64,000 bases of DNA, from positions 127,988 through 191,987 of the forward strand of contig NZ_FMDN01000008.1 of the NCBI RefSeq assembly GCF_900090245.1, written 5' to 3'. How positions within the stretch are numbered: position 1 is the stretch's first letter; each line of letters opens with the position of its first letter. Positions 49,711-59,191 of the stretch are shown one piece after another. Under the pieces are notes generated by a model that saw nothing but the letters and a program-made list of their open reading frames with translations, was not told where the DNA came from and ran no database searches. The position numbers and the translations under genes were made by a program. Source of the DNA: Micromonospora halophytica. GTDB lineage: Bacteria; Actinomycetota; Actinomycetes; Mycobacteriales; Micromonosporaceae.

Positions 49711-50450
49711 CAGGAGGTCCTTCCGTTCTCCGCCGCGCCCGTCCAGGCCGGCTCCAGGTCCGCGGCGATCCCCTTCAGCAGGGCCGCCGGGTCGTCGTTG
49801 AGGAAGAAGTGCTGCCCGGGCAGGACCCGCACCTCGCACCAGCCGGAGGTCAGCGCCGACCAGTCCGGCAGCGAGTCCGGCGGTGCCTCCGGGTCGCCCG
49901 CGCCGCCGTAGACGGTCAGCGGGCAGCTGATCCGGGGGCCGGGACGCCACCGGTAGGTGTCGGCGGCCTCGAAGTCGGCGCGCAGGACCGGGATCACCAG
50001 GTCCAGCAGTTCGTCGTGGGCGAGCACCTCCTCCGGGGTGCCGGCCAGCTCGCGCAGCCGTTGCTTGAACGCCGCGTCCGGCAGCCGGTAGTCGTACTGG
50101 CCGGGAGGCTGGGGCAGCTGCGGAGCCCGGTGACCGGAGACGAACAGGTGCGTCGCCGGCCGGCCGTGCAGGTGCTCCAGCCGCCGGGTCAGCTCGTACG
50201 CGACCAGCGCGCCGAGGCTGTGGCCGAAGACGGCGTACGGGCGGTCGATGCGGTCCAGCAGTGTGCCGATGACGTCGGCGGCGATCGCCGGCACGTCGGT
50301 CAGCGGCGTCTCGACGATCCGGGCGCCCCGGCCGGCCAGCTCCACCGGCACCACCTCGACGGTGTCGGGCAGGTCCCGCTGCCACCGCCCGTAGACACGC
50401 ATCGCGGAACCGCCGGCGTACGGCAGGCAGAACAGCAGGGTCCTGGCCAC
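49710..50450 (-). CDS. Type II thioesterase
   Basis: A 246-residue alpha/beta hydrolase with PYAGGSAMRVYGRW, the nucleophile elbow GHSLGALVA (Ser), an Asp in GGAGDPEA and the catalytic His in LPGQHFFL. This is the full signature of editing thioesterases that clear wrongly primed carrier proteins in NRPS/PKS systems. The start GTG is three bases after the acyl-CoA dehydrogenase stop. No type I thioesterase is seen on the assembly line, so this enzyme might also help release, though its usual role is editing. Confidence 0.93.
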   Translation of the reverse strand: MARTLLFCLPYAGGSAMRVYGRWQRDLPDTVEVVPVELAGRGARIVETPLTDVPAIAADVIGTLLDRIDRPYAVFGHSLGALVAYELTRRLEHLHGRPATHLFVSGHRAPQLPQPPGQYDYRLPDAAFKQRLRELAGTPEEVLAHDELLDLVIPVLRADFEAADTYRWRPGPRISCPLTVYGGAGDPEAPPDSLPDWSALTSGWCEVRVLPGQHFFLNDDPAALLKGIAADLEPAWTGAAENGRTS

Positions 50451-50453
50451 CGG

Positions 50454-51638
50454 TCAGCCCTCCGCCGGGGCGGGCGCCCGGTCATGGGTGGCGGCGATGG
50501 TACGGAACTGCATGTTGGAGGTCCCCTCGTAGATCTTGCCGACCTTGGCGTCCCGGTAGAACTTCTCCACCCCGTGCTCGGGGACGAAGCCGTTGGCGCC
50601 GAGCGTCTCCACGGCCAGCGCGGCGGCCCGCTCGGCGACCTCCGAGGCGACGTACTTGGCCATGGCGGTGGCGCGCAGGCGCTGGGCGGGTGAACCGCCG
50701 TGCTGGAGCAGTCGGGTGGTGTCGTAGAGCAGCGCGCGGGCGGCCTGGAGTTCGGCGGCGACGCGGGCCAGTGGGAACGCCACCCCCTGGTACGTGGCGA
50801 TCGGCTGGCCGAACTGCCGACGGTGGTTCGCGTAACCGGTCGCGGCGTCGAGCACCCCTTGGGCCAGCCCGACCAGCTGCGCGGCGATGCCGACCTTGCC
50901 GACGTTGAGGGTCTCCACGGCCAGCAGCTCCCCCGCGCCGGGGCGGCCGAGCACGTCCCGGCGTCCGACGCGCACCCCTTCGAAGGTGACGTCGCAGGTG
51001 GAACTGGCCCGGATGCCCATCTTGGCCACCGGCGGCCCGACGGTCAGCCCGGGAGTGTCCCGGTCGACCAGGAACGCGGTGAGCCCGGCGTCGGCGAGCC
51101 GGGCGAAGACCACGAACAACCCGGCCTCGGCGGCGCTGCTGATCCAGCGTTTCGCCCCGTCCAGAACGTACCCCCCGCCGTCGGCGACGGCGCTGGTCCG
51201 GCCGCCGAAGGCGTCGCTGCCGGCGTCCGGCTCGCTGATCGCATACGCGCCCACGGTGCCGTTGGCCAGCCGGGGCAGGTGCCGGCGGCGGGCGTCGCCG
51301 TCGCCGTGGTGCAGCAGGGCGCTGGCCACCAGGGCGTTCTGCACGTCGACCAGGACGGCGACGGCCGGGTCGACCCGGGCGATCTCCTCGATGGCGAGCA
51401 CCACCGCGAACAGGTCCCGGCCGCCGCCGCCGTACACCTCGGGGATCTCCACCCCCATCAGGCCGGCGGTGAAGAGTTCCTCGACCAGCGCGGGGTCGAT
51501 CCGGGCGGCCTCGTCCATCGCCCGTACCCGGGACGCGACCGCCCGGGCGGCGAACCCGGCGACCGTGTCGCGCCAGGTCCGGTCCTCCGGCGGCAGCCAG
51601 GTGACCGGGGGCGGCACCTTCAGGGCGGGTTCGGTCAT
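50454..51638 (-). CDS. Acyl-CoA dehydrogenase-like tailoring enzyme
   Basis: A 394-residue acyl-CoA dehydrogenase with AYAISEPDAGSDAFG (flavin loop), DGAKRWISSAAEA, RRQFGQPIATYQG and the C-terminal YRDAKVGKIYEGTSNMQ. Its Glu-containing YEGTS segment resembles the catalytic base region of short-chain enzymes. In such clusters these proteins dehydrogenate carrier-bound acyl chains. It could desaturate the fatty starter or act on a ring carbon. The ATG overlaps the stop of the PKS-NRPS gene by four bases, so it is part of the same operon. Confidence 0.92.
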   Translation of the reverse strand: MTEPALKVPPPVTWLPPEDRTWRDTVAGFAARAVASRVRAMDEAARIDPALVEELFTAGLMGVEIPEVYGGGGRDLFAVVLAIEEIARVDPAVAVLVDVQNALVASALLHHGDGDARRRHLPRLANGTVGAYAISEPDAGSDAFGGRTSAVADGGGYVLDGAKRWISSAAEAGLFVVFARLADAGLTAFLVDRDTPGLTVGPPVAKMGIRASSTCDVTFEGVRVGRRDVLGRPGAGELLAVETLNVGKVGIAAQLVGLAQGVLDAATGYANHRRQFGQPIATYQGVAFPLARVAAELQAARALLYDTTRLLQHGGSPAQRLRATAMAKYVASEVAERAAALAVETLGANGFVPEHGVEKFYRDAKVGKIYEGTSNMQFRTIAATHDRAPAPAEG

Positions 51639-54600
51639 CGTACGGCTCCCTCCGGGTCGGCGTCCGGCACGGACCGGCCGGCGGCGGGCCGGCGGCTGGT
51701 CACGGCGGTCAGGAAGGCGGCCAGGTCGTCGCGGCCCAGCCCGGCGAGGGGGAAGTCGCTGGGGTCCACCGTGACGGCGTCGGGCCGGGCGCAGTGCGCG
51801 GCGAGCCCGGTCAGCGCGTCGGCCAGCGCGTCGGCCAGCGCGTCCAGGGTGGCCACGTCGGCCTCCCCGGCGGCGGGGGCGTACACCTCGACCAGCAGTG
51901 CCCCGCCGGCGAGGTGGCCGGTGACCACGAGCCGGTGTCCAGGGCCGTCGTGGGCCCGGGGCGCGATGGCCGGCTCCTCGGCCGTGCCGTCGAGGTCGCC
52001 GAGGTGCCGCAGCAGCAGCTGAGCCGGCCGGGCACCGGACACCGGTGTGGCCGCCCGGTGCCGGCGCTTCACCGTCGGCACCAGCTCGGCCAGGTCGTCG
52101 GTCAACGCCAGGCGCACCGGCACGACGGTGGCGTACGGGCCGACGGCGCCGGTGGCGTCGAGCTCGGCAACGCCGTCGGCACGCAGGTCGCGTTCGACGT
52201 CCACCACCGCCCGGCGGGCGCCGGTGGCGTGCAGCGCGGCGGCCAGCGCCGCCAGCACCACCTCGTCGGCGGTCAGCCGGTACGTCCGGGATGCCGCGTC
52301 CAGCAGCGCCGACGCCCGCTCCGCCGGTACGGTCACGGTCCGCCGGCAGCCGTCGCCAGGTCCGGCCGGGCCGGACGGCAGCGACAGCACGTCCTCGACC
52401 GACGTCGCCCCGGAGTCGGTCTCGTCCACCGGCTCCGACCCGTCCGGCGCGGTCTCCCCGGCGGCCCGCTCGGCCCAGCGGGCCAGCGGCACCGGCGGCG
52501 CGGCCGGCTGCGGGTCGCCGCCGGCCGCGACCGCGACCAGGGCGCGCCGCAGGTCGGCGCAGAGCGTCGGCCAGGAGCGGGCGTCGACCGCCAGGTCGGC
52601 CACCAGCCACACCAGCCGGCGCTCTCCGTCGCCGAGGTCGAACAGGGCGGCCCGGGTCAGCGGCCCGTCGACCGGGTCCAGCTCGGCGCGGATGTCGGCG
52701 ACCATCTGGGTACGGGCGGCGTCCCGCCGGGCCGCCGGCAGCGGCGCCAGGTCGATCAGCGGCACGTACGGCTCGTCCTCGACGCCGACGCGCTGCCGCC
52801 AGCCGTCCGGGTCGGCAACCAGCCGCACCCGCAGTGCGGGGTGCGCGGCGACCAGGGCCCCCAGCACCCGGCTCGCCGCGTCGGAGTCCAGTCCGGCGGC
52901 CACCGGCACGTCGAGCACCTGCACGCCGAGCGGGCGGGCCGGCCCGTCCGGGCCGACCAGGGTCCGCTGCCACGGGGTGAGCGGGAAGCCGGCGTCGGCG
53001 CCGGCCCGGCCGCCGGGCGATCGGGCGTCGGCCACCGCCGCCAGTTCGGCCACCACCTGGTGGGCGAAAAGGTCGGCGGGGGTGAGTTCGAGGCCCTCGG
53101 CGGCGGCCCGGCTGACGATCTGGATGCCGGTGATCGAGTCGCCGCCCACGGCGAAGAAGTTGTCGAACGGGCCCACCTCGGGCTGGTTGAGCACCTCACC
53201 GATGAGCCGGGCCAGCAGCAGGGCGGTCGGGGTGGCCTCGCCGGTCGGCCTCGCCTCGCCGGCCGACCGGGCAGGGTCGGGCAGGGCCGCCCGGTCCACC
53301 TTCCCGTTGACCGACAGCGGCAGCCGGTCGAGGGTCAGCAGCGCCTGCGGCACCATGTACGACGGCAGGGCGCTCGCCGCCTCCGCCCGGACCTCCTCGA
53401 CGAGGGCGTCGCGGTCGGCCGCAGGGTCGGCGGGCACCAGGTAGGCGACGAGCCGGCGGTGGTGCCGGTCGCCGGGGGCGGCGGCGACGGCCGCGGCGAC
53501 CCCGGGGTGGCGGCCCAGGACCGCCTCGATCTCGCCCAGCTCGATCCGGTAGCCGCCGATCTTGACCTGGAAGTCCTCCCGGCCGAGGAACTCGATGGTG
53601 CCGTCGGGTCGCCACCGGCCCAGGTCGCCGGTGCGGTAGAGGCGCTCCCCGGTCGCCGGACGGGTGACGAAGCGACCTGCGGTGCGTTCCTCGTCCCGCC
53701 AGTACCCGTCGGCCAGACCGACGCCGCCGATGAACAGCTCGCCGGTCACCCAGACCGGGCACTCCTGCCACCGGTCGTTGAGCACATGGAAGCTCTGGTT
53801 GCGCATCGCCCGGCCGTACGGAATGGACTCCCAGGACGGGTCGACCTCGCGGATCTCGTGGCAGATCGACCAGATCGACGCCTCGGTGGCGCCGCCGAGG
53901 CTGACCGGCAGGCAGGCCGGGGCCAGCTCCCGCAACCGCTCCGGCAGGTCCACCGGGATCCAGTCGCCGGACATCAGGAACAGCCGGACCGCCGCCAGCG
54001 CGTCCGCCGGGCCGTGGCCGGCGACGTGGTCGGCGAGCATCTGGGCCAGCGCCGGCACCGAGTTCCAGACGGTGACCCGGTGAGCGGTGACCAGGTCCAC
54101 CCAGTGGCCGGGGTCGCGGTTGCTGCCGTGCCGGGGCAGCACCAGTCGACCACCCGCGCCGAGCAGCCCGAACACGTCGTAGACGGAGAGGTCGAAGCTG
54201 AGCGAGGAGAGGCCGAGGGCGGCGTCGTCCGGGCCGATCGACCAGCGTTCGGTGACGTCGTCGACGGTGTTGCGGGCCGCCCGGTGCCGGATCATCACGC
54301 CCTTCGGCGTGCCGGTCGAGCCGGAGGTGAAGATGACGTACGCGAGGTCGTCGGGGTCGGCGGCCGGCAGTGGCTCGTCGTGCCCGGCCGGCGCTTCGGC
54401 GGTCAGGTCGACGGTCAGCTCGGTGACCCCGTCCGGCCAGGTGCGACGCGGGCCGTCCACCCGGGACAGCACCGCCCGGCAGCGGCCGAAGGTGACCAGG
54501 TGGTCCTGCCGCTCGGCGGGCAGGTCCGGGTCCACCGGCAGGTACGCGGCACCGGCCAGGAGCACCCCGAGCGCGGCGGCGACCTGCGCGGCGGACTTGT

Positions 54601-57600
54601 CCACCGCCACGGCGACCAGCTCGTTGCGTTCCACGCCGAGGGCGCGCAGCCGGTGGGCGACGGCGTGGGCGTGCCGGGACAACTCGCCGTAACTGACCAC
54701 CACCCCGTCGGCGTCGATGACGGCCGGGCGGTCGGGCTCGCGGCGGGCCCAGCCCAGCAGCGGGTCGTGCAGCAGCCCGGCGGCGGGCGGCCCGGCGGTG
54801 TCGTTCGCCGCCGCCACCAGCTCGCGTTGGGCACTCGGACGCAGGTCCCCCGGGTCCTCCCGCCACGCGGACTCGCCTTCGGCGAGGGCGGTGGTGAGCC
54901 GGCTGAACGCGGCGAAGACCGCGTCGAGCACCCCGTCGGGGAAGAGTTGGCGCACCCCGTGCCAGCTCATCCGGACCCCGTCGGCGGTTTCCAGCAGGGC
55001 GAAGTCCAGCCACACCTGCGGGGTCTGGGCGACCTCGTGGACCATGTCCCCGAGCCAGCCGAACCAGGTCTCGTCGCCCGGCTCGCTCTCCTGCACGACG
55101 GTGCTGGTGAAGACGACCGGCGTCACCGCGCCGGCTGCACCGCCGCGGGCCCGGGCCATCTCGCGCAGCACCTCGACCCCGCTGACGTACCGGTGTTCCA
55201 GGTCCTGCCAGCTCTGCTCCTGCAGGTGCCGGGCCAGCCGTTCCACACTGCCGGCCGCGGCCAGGTCGACCGGGAGCAGGTCGAACGAGGCGAACTCGCC
55301 GACCAGGTCACCGACGTGCGGGTGCACCGGCAGCCGGTTGGTGACGGTGACGTTGACGGTGAAGCGACCCGACCGGCACCAGGCTCCCAGCGCGTAGGCG
55401 TACACGGCGAGCAGCACCGACGAGGGGGTCAGGCCGTACCCGCCGGCCCGTTCGGTGATCCGCCGCCAGGTGTCCCGGTCCAGCTTGAGGTCGAAGGAGA
55501 CCGGCTCCGGCCGGGTGACCGCGGCCGGGGCGACGGCCAGCGGCAGGTCCGGCCGCGGTGGCAGCTCGGCGATCCGCTGCCGCCAGTAGTCCAGCGAGCG
55601 GCGGTGCAGCGGGCTGCCGCGCAGTTCCTCGGTGGCCAGCACGTAGTCGCGGTAGGACAGGTCGAGCGGGGCGAGGTCGCCGACGCCCTGGTGGATGCGC
55701 CGCCAGTCCCGGGACAGCAGCCGGATGCTGCCGATGTCCGCGATCATGAGGTCGAAGCCGAGGTGCAGCCGGGTCCGCCCGCCGGGCAGCAGGGTGGCCC
55801 GGACGTCCCACAGCGGCCACACGTCCACCGGCCGCATCTGGTGCGACAGCGTCTCGCGCAACTCGGCGAGGCTCCGTTCGACCGCGTCTGCGGGACGGTC
55901 GCGCAGATCCGTGACCTCGATGACGTACGGGCCGGGGTCGGGCAGGATGCGCTGGCGGCCGTCCTCGCCGATCACCGCCCGGAGCATGCCGTGCCGGCGG
56001 ACGACCTCCTGCCAGCTCGCGGTGAGCCGGTCCAGGTCCACCTCACCGGTCTCCACCTCCCAGTAGACGTGGGCGGCGACGTTGCCGCCCTCCACGCTGC
56101 CGAGCCGGCCCAGCCACTGCGCCTGCTGGATCTCGGCGAGCGGGAACGGCTCGTGCGCCTGGTCCGGGGCGGGAACAGCCGGCGGCAGGCCGGGGTCCGG
56201 CTCGTCGATGCCGGTGTCGGCGGCCCGGCCGGCGGCGACCAGGGCGGCCACCCCGGCCACGGTCGGCGCGGCGAGCATCTCGCGCAGCCCGATGCGGATG
56301 CCGAACGCCTCGTTGACCCGGGCGACGACGCGGGTGGCGAGCAGCGAGTGCCCGCCCAGTTCGACGAAGTTGTCGTCCACCCCGATCGGCGCCGCGCCGA
56401 GCAGGTCCTGCCAGATCGCGGCGACGAGGCGTTCCCGGTCGTCGCGGGGGGCGACGTAGGCGGTCTGCACGTTGGGCCGCCCGTCCAGACCGGCGCTCGG
56501 GTCGGCGGCCGGGTCCGCTCCGCCGCCGTGCAGCCCGGCGAGGTCCAGGGCCGTGGCCTGGCCGCCCGGGGAGATCCAGTAGCGGCGGCGCTGGAACGGA
56601 TACCCGGGCAGGGACACCCGGCGGCGCGGACCGTCGGCGGCGAGGTCGACGTCGACGCCGGCCGCCCAGAGCCGGCCGAGCAGGGTCGGCCCGGGATGCG
56701 TGCCGGCCGGCACGTCGCCCGGGGCCGGCATGCTGGCCAGCACGGTGGCGTCCCGGCTGACCTGCCGGGCCAGGGTGCCCAGGGTCCTGCCGGGGCCGAC
56801 CTCCAGCAGCACCGCGTCGGGGCCGGCGACCAGCGCGACCGAGGCGCCGAAGCGCACGGTGTCCCGGACGTGCCCGGCCCAGTACGCCGGGTCGGTGGCC
56901 TCCCGGTCGGTGATCCACTCACCGGTGCGGTTGGCGACGAACGGCAGCTTCGGCGGGGCGAGCCGGATACCGGCCAGTTCGGCGGTGAAGGGGTCGCGAA
57001 CCGGGTCCATCATCGCCGAGTGGAAGGCGTGCGAGGTGTGCAGCCGCCGGTGCGACACGCCGCGCTCGGCGAGCACCCGCTGCAGCGCGGCGACGTCGTC
57101 GTCCGGACCGGAGACCACACACAGCTCGGGGGCGTTCGCGGCGGCGAGGGAGAGCGCCGGGGTGAGCAGGGGGCGCACCTCGTCCTCACCGAGGGCCACC
57201 GAGAGCATCGCGCCGGGCGGCATCGCCGCCATCAGCCGGCCCCGGGCGGCGACCAGTCGGGCCGCGTCGGACCGGTCCAGGACGCCGGCCAGGCAGGCGG
57301 CGGTGAGCTCGCCGACGCTGTGCCCGATCATCGCGTCCGGGGTGATGCCGTGCGCGGCCAGCAGCGCGGCGGTGGCGTACTCGACGGCGAACAGGGCCGG
57401 TTGGGCCAGGTCGGTGGACTCCAGCCGGCGGGCCGCCTCGGCCGGGTCGACGTCGTCGGCGGGGTGCAGCACGGTGCGCAGGTCCAGGCCGAGGTGCGGT
57501 TCCAGGTCGGCGGCGACCGCGTCGAGCGCGTCACGGTAGGCCGGTTCGGTGGCGTACAGCTCGGCGCCCATGCCCGGGTACTGGCTGCCCTGGCCGGGGA

Positions 57601-59191
57601 AGAGGAAGACCAGCCGGGGCCGGTCGACGGCGGTGCCGGTGACCGTCCGGGTCGGGTCGGCCAGCGCGACGGCCGCGTCGGCGGCGTCGGTGGCGACCAC
57701 CGTACGGCGGTACCGGGCCGGGCCCCGGCCGCGGTGCAGGGTCCAGGCGACGTCGGCCAGCGGCGGGGCGTCCGGCGCGGCGAGGGCCGCGGTGAGCTGC
57801 GCGGCGGCCTCGTCCAGCGCCTCGGGCGTACGCGCGGACAGCGTGATCACCTGGGTGGCGCGGGCCGGCGGCGGCAGCGGGGCGGGCGTGGGCGCCTCCT
57901 CGACGACGACGTGGGCGTTGGTGCCGCCCATGCCGAAGGAGCTGACCCCGATCCGGCGAGGCACGTCGCTGGCCGTCCACTCACGCAGTTCGGTGTTGAC
58001 CCGAAACGGCGAGCTGTCGAAGTCGATCTCCGGGTTGGGCTTGTCGTAGTGCAGGCTGGGCACCAGTTCCCGGTGCTTGAGCTGGAGCACCGCCTTGATC
58101 AGGCCGGTCACCCCGGCGGCGGTGTCCAGGTGGCCCACGTTGGACTTCACCGACGCCAGGGCGATCCCGCCGCGCCGGCGCATCCGGGGGGCGAAGACCT
58201 TGTTCAGCGCGGTCACCTCGATCGGGTCACCGAGCGGGGTGCCGGTGCCGTGCGCCTCGATCGCGGTGACGGTGGCCGGGTCGACCCCGGCGATGCCGAG
58301 GGCGGTGGCCACGGCCCTGGCCTGCCCGTCCACGCCCGGGGCGGTGTAGCCGACCTTCGCCGAACCGTCGTTGGTGACCGCGCTGCCCCGGATCACCGCC
58401 TCGACGTGGTCGCCGTCGGCGAGGGCGTCCTCCAGCCGCTTGAGCACCACCACGCCGACGCCGCTGCCGAAGACGGTGCCGGTGGCGGCGGCGTCGAACG
58501 GCCGGCAGTGCCCGTCCCGGGAGAAGATCAGCCCTTCCTGCCAGAGGTAGCCGCTGGGCTGGGGCAGCCGGATCGCCGCGCCGCCGGCCAGCGCGACGTC
58601 GCACTCCCCCTCCAGCAGGGCCTGGGCGGCGACGTGCACCGCGACCAGCGACGACGAGCAGGCGGTCTGCACGGCCACCGCCGGCCCGCCCAGGCCCAGC
58701 TTGAAGCTGACCCGGTTGGGCAGGTAGTCCTTGTCGTTGGTGACCAACAGTTCCAGCGTCTCGCCGATCGTGCCGGCGACCCGACCGGCCAGCACGTTGC
58801 CGAGCAGGTACGTGGACAGGGCGCTGCCGGCGTACACGCCGACGGTGGCGTCGACGGCGCCGGGGGCGTACCCGGCGTCCTCCAGGGCGTGCCAGGCGCA
58901 CTCCAGGAACAGCCGCTGCTGCGGGTCGATCAGCGCCGCCTCGCGGGCGTGGTAGCCGAAGAACGCGGCGTCGAAGTCCTCGATCCCGGTCAGGACGGAG
59001 GCGGCCCGCACGTAGCTCGGGTCGGCCAGCGTCTCCTCGGCGATCCCCCCGGCGCGCAGGGTGTCGGTGTCCCAGAAGGTGATGGACTCGACGCCGTCGC
59101 GCAGGTTGCGCCAGAAGGTGGCCACGTCGGGGGCGCCGGGGAACCGGCCGGCCATGCCGACGATCGCGATGTCGCCGCTCACCCCGCTCAT
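51635..59191 (-). CDS. Hybrid PKS-NRPS: KS-AT-carrier-Cy-A(Cys)-PCP-E-like
   Basis: A 2518-residue megasynthase. KS (1-430) has Cys178 in QTACSSS, HGTGT and NVGH. AT (about 530-830) has GHSVGE near 625 and HAFH, which indicates malonyl-CoA. No KR, DH or ER follows. A carrier (LGGHSLL, about 947) leads to a condensation-type domain with DLMIADIGS (about 1149), the DxxxxDxxS motif of heterocyclization domains. The A domain (TSGSTGTPKG about 1627) reads D-L-Y-N-L-S-L-I-W at the specificity positions, the cysteine code. A PCP (VGGDSITG, about 2017) is followed by an epimerization-like domain (2060-2470) whose HHxxxDG reads ADLAVDA and is probably inactive. It extends the chain by C2 and Cys and closes a thiazoline. 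It overlaps the upstream NRPS stop by ATGA. Confidence 0.93.
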   Translation of the reverse strand: MSGVSGDIAIVGMAGRFPGAPDVATFWRNLRDGVESITFWDTDTLRAGGIAEETLADPSYVRAASVLTGIEDFDAAFFGYHAREAALIDPQQRLFLECAWHALEDAGYAPGAVDATVGVYAGSALSTYLLGNVLAGRVAGTIGETLELLVTNDKDYLPNRVSFKLGLGGPAVAVQTACSSSLVAVHVAAQALLEGECDVALAGGAAIRLPQPSGYLWQEGLIFSRDGHCRPFDAAATGTVFGSGVGVVVLKRLEDALADGDHVEAVIRGSAVTNDGSAKVGYTAPGVDGQARAVATALGIAGVDPATVTAIEAHGTGTPLGDPIEVTALNKVFAPRMRRRGGIALASVKSNVGHLDTAAGVTGLIKAVLQLKHRELVPSLHYDKPNPEIDFDSSPFRVNTELREWTASDVPRRIGVSSFGMGGTNAHVVVEEAPTPAPLPPPARATQVITLSARTPEALDEAAAQLTAALAAPDAPPLADVAWTLHRGRGPARYRRTVVATDAADAAVALADPTRTVTGTAVDRPRLVFLFPGQGSQYPGMGAELYATEPAYRDALDAVAADLEPHLGLDLRTVLHPADDVDPAEAARRLESTDLAQPALFAVEYATAALLAAHGITPDAMIGHSVGELTAACLAGVLDRSDAARLVAARGRLMAAMPPGAMLSVALGEDEVRPLLTPALSLAAANAPELCVVSGPDDDVAALQRVLAERGVSHRRLHTSHAFHSAMMDPVRDPFTAELAGIRLAPPKLPFVANRTGEWITDREATDPAYWAGHVRDTVRFGASVALVAGPDAVLLEVGPGRTLGTLARQVSRDATVLASMPAPGDVPAGTHPGPTLLGRLWAAGVDVDLAADGPRRRVSLPGYPFQRRRYWISPGGQATALDLAGLHGGGADPAADPSAGLDGRPNVQTAYVAPRDDRERLVAAIWQDLLGAAPIGVDDNFVELGGHSLLATRVVARVNEAFGIRIGLREMLAAPTVAGVAALVAAGRAADTGIDEPDPGLPPAVPAPDQAHEPFPLAEIQQAQWLGRLGSVEGGNVAAHVYWEVETGEVDLDRLTASWQEVVRRHGMLRAVIGEDGRQRILPDPGPYVIEVTDLRDRPADAVERSLAELRETLSHQMRPVDVWPLWDVRATLLPGGRTRLHLGFDLMIADIGSIRLLSRDWRRIHQGVGDLAPLDLSYRDYVLATEELRGSPLHRRSLDYWRQRIAELPPRPDLPLAVAPAAVTRPEPVSFDLKLDRDTWRRITERAGGYGLTPSSVLLAVYAYALGAWCRSGRFTVNVTVTNRLPVHPHVGDLVGEFASFDLLPVDLAAAGSVERLARHLQEQSWQDLEHRYVSGVEVLREMARARGGAAGAVTPVVFTSTVVQESEPGDETWFGWLGDMVHEVAQTPQVWLDFALLETADGVRMSWHGVRQLFPDGVLDAVFAAFSRLTTALAEGESAWREDPGDLRPSAQRELVAAANDTAGPPAAGLLHDPLLGWARREPDRPAVIDADGVVVSYGELSRHAHAVAHRLRALGVERNELVAVAVDKSAAQVAAALGVLLAGAAYLPVDPDLPAERQDHLVTFGRCRAVLSRVDGPRRTWPDGVTELTVDLTAEAPAGHDEPLPAADPDDLAYVIFTSGSTGTPKGVMIRHRAARNTVDDVTERWSIGPDDAALGLSSLSFDLSVYDVFGLLGAGGRLVLPRHGSNRDPGHWVDLVTAHRVTVWNSVPALAQMLADHVAGHGPADALAAVRLFLMSGDWIPVDLPERLRELAPACLPVSLGGATEASIWSICHEIREVDPSWESIPYGRAMRNQSFHVLNDRWQECPVWVTGELFIGGVGLADGYWRDEERTAGRFVTRPATGERLYRTGDLGRWRPDGTIEFLGREDFQVKIGGYRIELGEIEAVLGRHPGVAAAVAAAPGDRHHRRLVAYLVPADPAADRDALVEEVRAEAASALPSYMVPQALLTLDRLPLSVNGKVDRAALPDPARSAGEARPTGEATPTALLLARLIGEVLNQPEVGPFDNFFAVGGDSITGIQIVSRAAAEGLELTPADLFAHQVVAELAAVADARSPGGRAGADAGFPLTPWQRTLVGPDGPARPLGVQVLDVPVAAGLDSDAASRVLGALVAAHPALRVRLVADPDGWRQRVGVEDEPYVPLIDLAPLPAARRDAARTQMVADIRAELDPVDGPLTRAALFDLGDGERRLVWLVADLAVDARSWPTLCADLRRALVAVAAGGDPQPAAPPVPLARWAERAAGETAPDGSEPVDETDSGATSVEDVLSLPSGPAGPGDGCRRTVTVPAERASALLDAASRTYRLTADEVVLAALAAALHATGARRAVVDVERDLRADGVAELDATGAVGPYATVVPVRLALTDDLAELVPTVKRRHRAATPVSGARPAQLLLRHLGDLDGTAEEPAIAPRAHDGPGHRLVVTGHLAGGALLVEVYAPAAGEADVATLDALADALADALTGLAAHCARPDAVTVDPSDFPLAGLGRDDLAAFLTAVTSRRPAAGRSVPDADPEGAVR

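Noticed and set aside
51812..51850. Short tandem repeat in the megasynthase C-terminus
   Set aside because: It encodes an ALADALADAL helix within the coding frame; simple codon repetition with no sign of a mobile or regulatory repeat.
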